Assembly (NCBI GenBank): GCA_947501685.1
Contig: CANMWQ010000002.1
Location: 124,001 to 188,000 of the forward strand
Origin: an uncultured Litoreibacter sp.
GTDB taxonomy: Bacteria; Pseudomonadota; Alphaproteobacteria; Rhodobacterales; Rhodobacteraceae
Length of the DNA: 64,000 bases
Direction of reading: 5' to 3'
Part shown: in pieces, positions 17,974 through 25,770 of the stretch
Layout of the letters: every line of letters begins with the position of its first letter
Numbering within the stretch: position 1 is the stretch's first letter
The notes under the pieces: generated by a model
What the model saw: the letters and a program-made list of their open reading frames with translations, nothing else
The model's database searches: none
Told to the model about the DNA's origin: nothing
Position numbers and translations under genes: made by a program

Positions 17974-19224
17974 TTAAAAGGTAGGTAAACCCCTAACCGT
18001 CTGACAGTGCCGCGAATTTTGAAGGAACGCCCGTTCCCGCTCCGCGCGCGCATCCAAGCTGAAACGCTTAAAATAGCGATCAGAACGCAGCGATTTTCCG
18101 TAGAGCCCGCCGCTTTGAACCCAGAACCCATCCCGGTGAAACCACCTGCGATGAAAGAGCGATGTCCGCGAGAAGACCATCGCCGTCACGATGCATCCTT
18201 GCGCGGCCAACCGCCCCGCTTCTGCAAAAAGCCGGGCCTGATCGCGGCGCGGCGCATAAAGAACAAGCGACTGCTCAGGCGCTGTTTCCTTGAACGTAAG
18301 GAACGGCGCAAGAGGGGCGGGCAGGGTCGTCGTGCCACCAGCCCGCGACAGTCCTTCGGCGACACCATCATCGAAACTTTGAAGTAAACCAGAGACCATG
18401 AAAGGCTCTATTCCACCGGAAACCATGTGTTTGAGCAAGGAGGCCCGGTGCTCCTGCCTGATCTGATCAAGCCGCCCTAGGGCTCGGTCATGGCGCTTTA
18501 GAAAATAGGCCTGACTGGCTCCCAGCTCGAAGAGGCTGCGCGGCACCCTATCCGCGCGGCGACGGGCGCTGGGCGCGAAGCCGTGCTGCACCAGAGCCTC
18601 CGGCACAAGGGCAGTGATGTGTCCGCGTTGAGCAAGCCGAATGTTGAGGTCGGTCTCGTCGAGATAGAAGTGGTATCCCTCGTCAAACCCGCCCATCTGG
18701 CACAACGTGTCCCGACGAAAGGCACAGTTGGTCCCGTGGGTCTTCACGGCGCTTTCGGGGCTGCCCTGAATATGGGTCGGACCGGATATTTTGATCAGCC
18801 GAGAATCGCCGTTGGGGTCGATTATCTCGGCCCCCCATTGCAGGTCTATCCCGTTGCGACCCAAAACGAATCCCCCCGCAGCACAGAGAATCGGTTCCAG
18901 AAAAGGGCCGGTAAGCTGCTCCAGCCAGACGGGCTCCGCGACGGCGTCATCGTCGATGAAGGCCACCACATCGCCCGCCGCCATCCCGATGCCGATATTG
19001 CGCGCTTGGGAGATGTTGGGCACATCAAACGTCGCCTGTTTGACCCGCCCGGTAAGGCCAAGGTCAGAAATCACCTGGGTGGAGGCCGGATCAGCCACGA
19101 CGACCACCTCGAAACCGGGCAGGGTCTGAAACCGAAGCGCGAGGAGACAGCGGCGCAGCTCTTCGGGACGGTGCCGACTGACAATGACGACGCTGACCGA
19201 TGGCTGCCCCGCTCTGGCGGTCAT
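17974..19224 (-). CDS. Glycosyltransferase family 2
   Basis: GT-A fold transferase, 416 residues. The N-terminal VSVVIVSRHRPEELRRCLLAL begins the catalytic domain. The metal-binding DDDAV (VAFIDDDAVAEP) and the ED-like GGFDEGYHFYLDETDLNIRL follow. The C-terminal third (about 300-416) is not part of the catalytic fold and has no motif I recognise. The start overlaps the kdsB stop by 4 bp, so cysQ-kdsB-GT2 forms one tightly packed unit. The acceptor is unknown; a role in LPS core or capsule follows from the neighbours. Confidence 0.85.
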   Translation of the reverse strand: MTARAGQPSVSVVIVSRHRPEELRRCLLALRFQTLPGFEVVVVADPASTQVISDLGLTGRVKQATFDVPNISQARNIGIGMAAGDVVAFIDDDAVAEPVWLEQLTGPFLEPILCAAGGFVLGRNGIDLQWGAEIIDPNGDSRLIKISGPTHIQGSPESAVKTHGTNCAFRRDTLCQMGGFDEGYHFYLDETDLNIRLAQRGHITALVPEALVQHGFAPSARRRADRVPRSLFELGASQAYFLKRHDRALGRLDQIRQEHRASLLKHMVSGGIEPFMVSGLLQSFDDGVAEGLSRAGGTTTLPAPLAPFLTFKETAPEQSLVLYAPRRDQARLFAEAGRLAAQGCIVTAMVFSRTSLFHRRWFHRDGFWVQSGGLYGKSLRSDRYFKRFSLDARAERERAFLQNSRHCQTVRGLPTF

Positions 19225-20021
19225 GCCACCCCCATCTCCTGCATCATGCGCTCAAGGCGGGGGACGTCCTCGGGGTTGTTGAGCTCCCAGAACTGACGGT
19301 CGCGGGCCTCCACCTCGATGCACAGCAGCGAATGGCCGTTTTCGAGGAAGCGGAGCTGCTCGAGACCTTCCAGCGTCTCCAAAGGCCCGGTGTCCCATGT
19401 CGGATAGTCAGCGAGCGGGCCGGGGCGGTAAGCGTAGACGCCGACATGGTGAAACACCGGAGTGTCCTCGCCCGGCTGGTAGGTGCGGGAGGTGAAGGGG
19501 ATGACCTCCTTCGAGAAGTAAAGCGCGTGGCGGTTCTTGTCGAAAACGGCGGTGGTGCCACCGACCCGGCCCTCGCGGCGGTCTTGCAGAAACCCGTTCA
19601 GCGCATCCGCATCGGTTTTCAAAACCGGGGTGGCCACCATGGCCGTGTCGTCGGCGGCGAGGCCTTTGATCAGGTCTTCCACAAACCAAGAGGGGGTCAG
19701 CGGCGCGTCGCCTTGCAGGTTCACGACAATATCGTAACCGCCGCCCATCACCTCATGCGCCTGCGCGCAGCGCTCCGTACCGTTGGCGCATTCGGGGGCG
19801 GTCATGACGACCTCCGCACCGAACGCCTCAGCGGCGGATTTGATCCGGTCATCATCCGTGGCCACCACCACCCGGTCCACACCGGAAACAGACATCGCCG
19901 CGCGCCAAGACCGCTCGATTAGGGTCTGTTCCTGTCCGGTTGCGCCTTTCAGCGGCACCAAAGGCTTGCCCGGATACCGAGAAGACGCATAGCGCGCGGG
20001 TATGATGATGGCCGTTTTCAT
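19221..20021 (-). CDS. kdsB: 3-deoxy-manno-octulosonate cytidylyltransferase
   Basis: Activates KDO as CMP-KDO for lipopolysaccharide or capsule, 266 residues. The N-terminal IIPARYASSRYPGKPLVPL is the CTP-binding signature. VVNLQGDAPLTPSWFV and HVGVYAYRP are further family blocks. The start codon overlaps the cysQ stop, and the end overlaps the GT2 start. It completes, with kdsD at 6380, two of the KDO pathway steps in this window. CMP-sialic acid synthetases are related, but the LQGD and GVYAYR segments favour KdsB. Confidence 0.92.
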   Translation of the reverse strand: MKTAIIIPARYASSRYPGKPLVPLKGATGQEQTLIERSWRAAMSVSGVDRVVVATDDDRIKSAAEAFGAEVVMTAPECANGTERCAQAHEVMGGGYDIVVNLQGDAPLTPSWFVEDLIKGLAADDTAMVATPVLKTDADALNGFLQDRREGRVGGTTAVFDKNRHALYFSKEVIPFTSRTYQPGEDTPVFHHVGVYAYRPGPLADYPTWDTGPLETLEGLEQLRFLENGHSLLCIEVEARDRQFWELNNPEDVPRLERMMQEMGVA

Positions 20022-20818
20022 CAGGCCGGTTTCAGGTCCACGCCAGGGGCGTAGGCAATGAAGAACGGGTTCTCATAGATCGGCTTGCCGTAGGTGAAAG
20101 GCGTGTGGTCATCGAACCGGATCACCATGCCGCCCGCGCCGCGCAACACCGCGTCGCCTGCTGCCGTGTCCCATTCCATGGTGCGGCCAAGGCGGGGGTA
20201 GATATCAGCCTCACCCGTCGCCACCAGACAGAATTTCAGCGAGGAGCCCGCGTCTGTCATGTCGGCAAACTTGTATTTGTTGATGTAGTCATCCGTGGCT
20301 TGGTCGCGGTGCGACTTGGAGGCGACCACGATCAGCGCGTCATTGTTCGGCGTCTTGACCTTGATAGCGTTGGCTTTGCCCGCCTTGTCCTTGTCAAACG
20401 GCGCGACCTCTTCAACGGAGGCGCCGGACGCGTCGGTATAGAACAACCGGCCGCGGGCTGGCGCATAGACCACGCCGCGCACGGGAACGCCGGCCTCGAC
20501 CAGCGCGATGTTCACGGTGAAATCGCCACGGCGTTTGATGAATTCCTTGGTGCCATCGAGCGGGTCCACGATGATGAAATCCTGCGCCGATTGCGCGTGG
20601 GAGGCGGCTTGCTCTTCGGTTACCACCAACACGCCCGGAAACGCGGCGGCCAACCCGGCGGAGATATGCGCATCGGCGGCCTCGTCGGCCTCCGTGACGG
20701 GGCTGTCATCGGATTTGGATTTCACCTCGAAATCATCCGCATTGTAGATATTCATGATGATATCACCGGCCTCGAGGGCCAGCTTACGGGTGACATCGGC
20801 AAACTCTTGATAATCCAT
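20021..20818 (-). CDS. cysQ: 3'(2'),5'-bisphosphate nucleotidase CysQ
   Basis: Hydrolyses 3'-phosphoadenosine 5'-phosphate (PAP), 265 residues, inositol monophosphatase superfamily. Metal-binding motifs are visible: SPVTEADEAADAHI, DPLDGTKEFI and WDTAAGDAVLRGAGG. PAP is the by-product of sulfate assimilation and of sulfotransferases. It is the first gene of the minus-strand cluster that ends in a sulfotransferase, which makes a PAP-recycling role there plausible; that link is inference. The stop overlaps the kdsB start. A 131-bp gap holds the divergent promoters towards the export permease. Confidence 0.92.
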   Translation of the reverse strand: MDYQEFADVTRKLALEAGDIIMNIYNADDFEVKSKSDDSPVTEADEAADAHISAGLAAAFPGVLVVTEEQAASHAQSAQDFIIVDPLDGTKEFIKRRGDFTVNIALVEAGVPVRGVVYAPARGRLFYTDASGASVEEVAPFDKDKAGKANAIKVKTPNNDALIVVASKSHRDQATDDYINKYKFADMTDAGSSLKFCLVATGEADIYPRLGRTMEWDTAAGDAVLRGAGGMVIRFDDHTPFTYGKPIYENPFFIAYAPGVDLKPA

Positions 20819-20949
20819 CTGGCTTTTTCGCCCTTCTATTGCGACTTGTTCAGGGCCATCTTATGGTCTGTCGCTAACGGAACGGCAAGTTTTCTGACGG
20901 TAAGATCAAACCCCGGCCCCATGTAGCAGGCAACTTAGCAGGCAGCGCA

Positions 20950-21771
20950 ATGTTCACGACGCAAGAACGCAACAACCACTTCCGCTCGGCCCTCGGGCTG
21001 ATGGAGCTGGTCTATGTCTCGACCGTGCGGCAGGTGCGCAAGAGCCATAGCAACGCGTTGGTCGGGCTGCTGTCGAACCTGCTGCAAACGCTGGTCTTCG
21101 TCGGCGCGTTCTACTTGATGTTCACCGTGCTTGGGCTGCGCGGCAACGCGATCCGGGGCGACTTTATCCTGTACCTGCTGTCGGGCATCTTCCTGTTTCT
21201 GACCCACACCAAAGCTGTCGGCGCGGTGATGGGCTCGGAAGGGCCAACCTCCGCGATGATGAAACACGCGCCAATGAACACGGCGATCGCGATCATGTCC
21301 TCGGCACTGTCCTCGCTCTACATTCAGGTCTTGTCTGCCGCGGTGATCCTGTTCGTCGTCCACGTGGCCTGGTACCCGGTCTATTTCTACAAGCCGGTCC
21401 CCACGATTGCGATGTTCCTGCTGGCATGGGCCTCTGGCGTCGCCGTGGGCATGTGCTTTCTGGCGCTCAAACCGTGGTTCCCCGGCCTCGCCGGCACGCT
21501 GACCATGGTTTACAGCCGCGCCAACATGATCGCATCGGGCAAGATGTTCGTGGCCAACACCATGCCCAGCTACATTCTGGCCTTCTTCGACTGGAACCCA
21601 CTGTTTCACGCCATCGACCAGGCGCGCGGCTTTGCGTTCATCAACTACAACCCGCATTTCAGCTCGATCAGCTACCCGGTGACGCTGTCACTTGTGCTGC
21701 TTATGATCGGGCTCATGGGGGAGTTCTATACCCGCAGACATGCCTCTATCAGCTGGTCGGCAGGCAAGTAG
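20950..21771 (+). CDS. ABC-2 type polysaccharide export permease (KpsM/RfbA-like)
   Basis: Inner-membrane permease of a capsule or O-polysaccharide exporter, 273 residues with about six membrane segments. Recognisable segments are FRSALGLMELVYVSTVRQVR, DFILYLLSGIFLFL and FFDWNPLFHAIDQARGF, typical of the family. The partner ATPase (KpsT) is not adjacent nor elsewhere in the window. It diverges from cysQ and converges with alkB, overlapping alkB by 23 bp. The ribosome site is weak. It may export the glycan made by the minus-strand cluster. Confidence 0.85.
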   Translation: MFTTQERNNHFRSALGLMELVYVSTVRQVRKSHSNALVGLLSNLLQTLVFVGAFYLMFTVLGLRGNAIRGDFILYLLSGIFLFLTHTKAVGAVMGSEGPTSAMMKHAPMNTAIAIMSSALSSLYIQVLSAAVILFVVHVAWYPVYFYKPVPTIAMFLLAWASGVAVGMCFLALKPWFPGLAGTLTMVYSRANMIASGKMFVANTMPSYILAFFDWNPLFHAIDQARGFAFINYNPHFSSISYPVTLSLVLLMIGLMGEFYTRRHASISWSAGK

Positions 21772-22375
21772 AGGCCACCACTCGCATCGTCAGATTGAGC
21801 CGTCCCCCCTTTGCCAAGAGGGGCGAGGTGCCAAACGCGATCCGGTCCACCCCGTGATAGGCCAGACGCGCGTCCCCGCCCATCACCACCACGTCGCCGG
21901 AGCGCAGCCAGAGGCTGTCGGTGGCGCCGCCGCGCGTGACATTGCCCATCCGAAACAGCGCGTCATCCCCCAGAGTGACGGAGACGACGGGCCATTGAAA
22001 CTCCCCCTCGTCGCGGTCCTGATGCATGCCCATCTTGGTGGCCTCGGCGTAGTAATTCATCAAACAGCAATCCGGCGCGCGGTCCACGCCAGAAACAGCG
22101 GCCCAAATCGCCAGAACGTCGTCAGGGATTGCGGGCCAAGGCGTGCCATTGGGGTGGTGTGTCGCGTAGCGGTAGCCATTCACGTTTGCGAGCCAGCCAA
22201 GACGGCCAAAAGAGGTCATCCGCACCGACATGCGCTTGCCGCTGGGCAAAACCGGCTGAAAGGGCGGCGTTTTGGCAGCCACAGCACGCAGAAGCGAGAC
22301 GAGACGCGTCTGCGCCTCGATATCCAGAAAACGCTCGTAAATCTGAAATCCGCGAATATTGAGATCAGGTGTCAT
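21749..22375 (-). CDS. alkB: Alpha-ketoglutarate-dependent DNA/RNA dealkylase AlkB
   Basis: Fe(II)/2-oxoglutarate dioxygenase that reverses N-alkyl lesions such as 1-methyladenine, 208 residues. The start is set at 22375 (MTPDLNIRGFQIY); the longer frame would run into the dnaK promoter region. Iron ligands are seen in MGMHQDRDE (H-x-D) and in ARLAYHGVDRI (H). The 2-oxoglutarate-binding R is in GRLNLTMR, and NYY precedes the first motif. It is transcribed away from dnaK and ends inside the export permease gene. Confidence 0.92.
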   Translation of the reverse strand: MTPDLNIRGFQIYERFLDIEAQTRLVSLLRAVAAKTPPFQPVLPSGKRMSVRMTSFGRLGWLANVNGYRYATHHPNGTPWPAIPDDVLAIWAAVSGVDRAPDCCLMNYYAEATKMGMHQDRDEGEFQWPVVSVTLGDDALFRMGNVTRGGATDSLWLRSGDVVVMGGDARLAYHGVDRIAFGTSPLLAKGGRLNLTMRVVASTCLPTS

Positions 22376-22461
22376 ATGCACATTCAAGCCACACATCGCG
22401 CGGCTCTCAAGGGAATTGCAGAGAATCTGCCCCCTTTGCACAATTTCCAGAGGTGGAGCGC

Positions 22462-22494
22462 CTTGCAGCACCTGAATCCCACACCTATATACCG
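22462..22494 (+). promoter_or_regulatory. Sigma-32-type heat-shock promoter of dnaK
   Basis: CTTG (22462-22465), an 18-bp spacer, then CCTATATACCG (22484-22494). This is close to the alphaproteobacterial sigma-32 pattern CTTG-N17/18-CYTAT-T. It lies about 110 bp before the dnaK ATG. Confidence 0.75.
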
Positions 22495-22601
22495 CCAGAA
22501 CTCCGATAGGGGAGCAATCCCCGGTTCATTGGGATTGGAGGGCAGGGGCCATAACGGGCTTGTCCTCCGCAACATCGCCGCAAGCAAGAAGGACCTGCAT
22601 C

Positions 22602-24530
22602 ATGGCCAAAGTCATTGGTATTGACCTCGGAACGACAAACTCCTGCGTTGCAATCATGGACGGCGCACAGCCTCGCGTTATCGAAAACGCTGAAGGCGCG
22701 CGCACCACGCCGTCGATTGTCGCATTCACCGACGACGAGCGTCTGGTCGGCCAAGCCGCCAAGCGCCAGGCCGTCACCAACCCGTCCAACACTGTTTTCG
22801 CCGTCAAACGCCTGATCGGCCGTCGCTTTGACGACAAAGATCTGGCCAAGGACAAGAAGAACATGCCTTTCGACATCGTCGATGGTGGCAATGGCGACGC
22901 TTGGGTGGAAGCTGGTGGCGAGAAATACTCGCCTGCCCAAGTCTCTGCGTTCATCCTGCAAAAGATGAAAGAAACCGCTGAAAGCTATCTCGGCGAAGAC
23001 GTGACACAAGCGGTGATCACGGTCCCTGCCTACTTTAACGACGCCCAACGTCAGGCCACTAAAGACGCCGGTAAAATTGCCGGCCTTGAAGTGCTGCGCA
23101 TCATCAACGAGCCGACCGCGGCTGCGCTGGCTTATGGGCTCGACAAGAAAGAAACCAAAACCATTGCCGTCTATGACCTTGGCGGCGGTACGTTCGACAT
23201 CACCATTCTGGAAATTGACGACGGGCTGTTCGAAGTGAAATCGACCAACGGGGACACGTTCCTTGGCGGTGAAGACTTCGACATGCGCATCGTGTCCTAC
23301 CTTGCTGACGAGTTCAAAAAGGAAAATGGCGGCGTTGATCTGACCAAAGACAAGATGGCGCTGCAGCGTCTGAAGGAAGCGGCTGAAAAGGCGAAGATTG
23401 AGCTGTCTTCCAGCCAGCAGACTGAGATTAACCAGCCGTTTATCTCCATGGACCCGAAAGGCGGCCAGCCGCTGCACATGGTGATGAAGCTGACACGCTC
23501 CAAGCTGGAAAGCCTTGTGAGCGACCTGATCAAGAACTCCATCAAGCCGTGCAAAGAGGCCGTCAAAGACGCAGGCCTTTCCATTGGCGACATCGACGAG
23601 ATCGTGCTTGTGGGTGGTATGACCCGCATGCCGAAGGTCGTGGAAGAGGTGTCCAAGTTCTTCGGCAAGGAGCCAAACAAGGGCGTGAACCCGGACGAAG
23701 TCGTCGCCATGGGTGCCGCCGTTCAGGCCGGTGTTCTGCAAGGCGACGTCAAGGACGTGGTTCTGCTGGACGTCACACCGCTGTCGCTGGGCATCGAAAC
23801 ACTGGGCGGCGTGTTCACGCGTCTGATTGACCGCAACACGACGATCCCGACGAAGAAGTCGCAAATCTTCTCCACCGCCGAGGACAACCAGAACGCCGTG
23901 ACGATCCGGGTTTTCCAGGGTGAACGCGAAATGGCCGCCGACAACAAGATCCTTGGCCAGTTCAACCTTGAAGAAATCCCACCAGCGCCACGTGGCCTGC
24001 CGCAGATCGAAGTGACGTTTGACATCGACGCCAACGGCATCGTGTCGGTCGGCGCCAAGGACAAAGGCACCGGCAAGGAGCAAGCGATCACGATCCAAGC
24101 CTCCGGCGGTCTGTCCGACGAGGATATCGAGCAAATGGTGAAGGACGCCGAGGCAAATGCCGAAGCGGACGCCGAGAAGAAGGAACTGGTCGAGGCGAAT
24201 AACCAAGCCGAAAGCCTGATCCACGGCACCAAGAAATCGCTTGAAGAGCATGGCGACAAGGTCGACGGCTCGACCGTTGAAGTGATCGAACTGGCCATCA
24301 AAGCGCTGGAAGAAACGCTGGAAACCCAAGACGCCGGCAAGATCAAAGGCGGCATCCAGAACCTCTCCGAAGCGTCGATGAAACTAGGCGAAGCGATCTA
24401 CAAAGCCAGCCAAGACGAGGCCGCGGCCTCCGACAGCGATGCCGAACCAGACGACACGCCACGCGGCGTGGATGACGACATTGTTGACGCCGACTTCGAA
24501 GACCTGGACGACGAAGACAAACGCGCGTGA
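22602..24530 (+). CDS. dnaK: Chaperone DnaK (Hsp70)
   Basis: ATP-driven chaperone, 642 residues. The start is [17 protein letters not shown] at 22602, with AAGAAGGA just upstream; the longer frame begins at 22560. Phosphate loops IDLGTTNS and [13 protein letters not shown] and the adenosine motif [12 protein letters not shown] are intact. The EEVD-like charged tail (DDEDKRA) is at the C-terminus. It is led by the sigma-32-type promoter and followed by dnaJ after 80 bp, in the same order as in other alphaproteobacteria. grpE is in the window but in a separate unit. Confidence 0.98.
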   Translation: MAKVIGIDLGTTNSCVAIMDGAQPRVIENAEGARTTPSIVAFTDDERLVGQAAKRQAVTNPSNTVFAVKRLIGRRFDDKDLAKDKKNMPFDIVDGGNGDAWVEAGGEKYSPAQVSAFILQKMKETAESYLGEDVTQAVITVPAYFNDAQRQATKDAGKIAGLEVLRIINEPTAAALAYGLDKKETKTIAVYDLGGGTFDITILEIDDGLFEVKSTNGDTFLGGEDFDMRIVSYLADEFKKENGGVDLTKDKMALQRLKEAAEKAKIELSSSQQTEINQPFISMDPKGGQPLHMVMKLTRSKLESLVSDLIKNSIKPCKEAVKDAGLSIGDIDEIVLVGGMTRMPKVVEEVSKFFGKEPNKGVNPDEVVAMGAAVQAGVLQGDVKDVVLLDVTPLSLGIETLGGVFTRLIDRNTTIPTKKSQIFSTAEDNQNAVTIRVFQGEREMAADNKILGQFNLEEIPPAPRGLPQIEVTFDIDANGIVSVGAKDKGTGKEQAITIQASGGLSDEDIEQMVKDAEANAEADAEKKELVEANNQAESLIHGTKKSLEEHGDKVDGSTVEVIELAIKALEETLETQDAGKIKGGIQNLSEASMKLGEAIYKASQDEAAASDSDAEPDDTPRGVDDDIVDADFEDLDDEDKRA

Positions 24531-24554
24531 TCGCAAGCACAACCTGAACCAACT

Positions 24555-24584
24555 GAGGCCGGCCCACTTCATGCGGCCGGTCTC
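24555..24584 (+). other. Hairpin between dnaK and dnaJ
   Basis: GAGGCCGGCC (24555-24564) pairs with GGCCGGTCTC (24575-24584) with one wobble and a 10-nt loop. No T-run follows. It may be an RNA processing or partial-termination point giving more DnaK than DnaJ. Confidence 0.55.
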
Positions 24585-24610
24585 GCAGGTTTCAGGGGAG
24601 ACCGAAAACT

Positions 24611-25753
24611 ATGGCAAAACGTGATTATTACGAGGTGCTGGGTGCCTCAAAAGGGGCCTCGGCCGACGAGCTGAAGAAAGCCTATCGCCAGAAGGCGAAA
24701 GAGCTGCACCCTGATCGCAACAGCGACAACCCCAATGCCGAAGAGCAGTTCAAAGAGGCCAACGAGGCCTATGAAGTGTTGAAAGACGCCGACAAGAAAG
24801 CGGCCTATGACCGCTATGGCCATGCTGCGTTTGAAGGTGGCATGGGCGGCGGTGGCGGCGGGCGTGGTCCCGGCGGCGCAGACTTCTCAAGCGCGTTCTC
24901 GGACGTGTTCGAAGACCTGTTTGGCGACTTTATGGGCGGCCAGCAACGGGGGGGACGCGGACGCGCCTCGCGCGGCTCTGACCTGCGCTACAACCTGCAA
25001 ATCACGCTCGAAGACGCCTTCAACGGACTGCAAAAATCCATCACCGTGCCGACCTCCGTATCCTGCGGGTCCTGTGAAGGGAGCGGCGCAGAAGGCGGGG
25101 CCGAGCCACAAACCTGCCCAACCTGCTCCGGCATGGGCAAGGTCCGCGCGCAGCAAGGCTTCTTCACCGTGGAGCGCACCTGCCCGACCTGTTCCGGCGT
25201 CGGTCAGATCATCAAGAACCCGTGCAAAACCTGCGGCGGCGCGGGTCGTCAGCAAAAAGAACGCTCGCTCAGCGTCAACATCCCTGCGGGCGTCGAGACC
25301 GGTACGCGCATCCGGCTGGCGGGCGAGGGCGAAGCAGGCCTGCGCGGCGGACCTTCGGGCGATCTCTACATCTTCATAGAGGTGAAGAAGCACCAACTGT
25401 TCGAGCGTGACGGCTCCGATCTCTATTGCCGCGTGCCTGTATCAATGACCACCGCAGCCATCGGCGGTGACATTGAGGTGCCCACCATTGACGGCGGCAA
25501 GTCGCGGGTCAAAGTGCCCGCGGGCAGCCAGTCGGGTCGCCAAATGCGCCTGCGCGCCAAAGGCATCCCCGCACTGCGCGGCGGCGGTCAGGGCGATATG
25601 TTCATTGAGCTCGCTGTTGAGACCCCGGTGAACCTGACGGGCAAGCAGAAAGAGCTGCTCCGTGAGTTCGAAGAGATGAGCAAGGAAAACAACCCCGAGC
25701 TTTCTGGCTTCTTCAAGAAGATGAAATCCTTCTGGGACAGCGGCGCCGAATAG
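24611..25753 (+). CDS. dnaJ: Chaperone DnaJ (Hsp40)
   Basis: Co-chaperone that loads substrates on DnaK and stimulates its ATPase, 380 residues. The J domain (1-70) contains HPD (KELHPDRNS). [10 protein letters not shown] glycine-rich region follows. Four zinc motifs are visible: [32 protein letters not shown]. The C-terminal substrate domains are complete, so this is a type I DnaJ. It lies 80 bp after dnaK and is probably co-transcribed from the heat-shock promoter. Confidence 0.97.
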   Translation: MAKRDYYEVLGASKGASADELKKAYRQKAKELHPDRNSDNPNAEEQFKEANEAYEVLKDADKKAAYDRYGHAAFEGGMGGGGGGRGPGGADFSSAFSDVFEDLFGDFMGGQQRGGRGRASRGSDLRYNLQITLEDAFNGLQKSITVPTSVSCGSCEGSGAEGGAEPQTCPTCSGMGKVRAQQGFFTVERTCPTCSGVGQIIKNPCKTCGGAGRQQKERSLSVNIPAGVETGTRIRLAGEGEAGLRGGPSGDLYIFIEVKKHQLFERDGSDLYCRVPVSMTTAAIGGDIEVPTIDGGKSRVKVPAGSQSGRQMRLRAKGIPALRGGGQGDMFIELAVETPVNLTGKQKELLREFEEMSKENNPELSGFFKKMKSFWDSGAE

Positions 25754-25761
25754 CGCCGCTG
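25738..25761. terminator. Bidirectional hairpin between dnaJ and maeB
   Basis: CAGCGGCGC (25738-25746) and GCGCCGCTG (25753-25761) form a 9-bp stem with a 6-nt loop at the dnaJ stop codon. The two genes converge here. There is no T-run, so termination is likely but unproven. Confidence 0.5.
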
Positions 25762-25770
25762 CTTGGGCCG

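Noticed and set aside
17877-17977. 33-residue plus-strand frame (METVDLPLIGDDDGK start) between galU and the GT2 gene
   Set aside because: No ribosome site, opposite to its neighbours, and too short; kept only as a note because its composition is protein-like.
22485-24329. 614-residue minus-strand frame opposite dnaK
   Set aside because: Shadow of dnaK codon usage; no motif, and it crosses the dnaK promoter.
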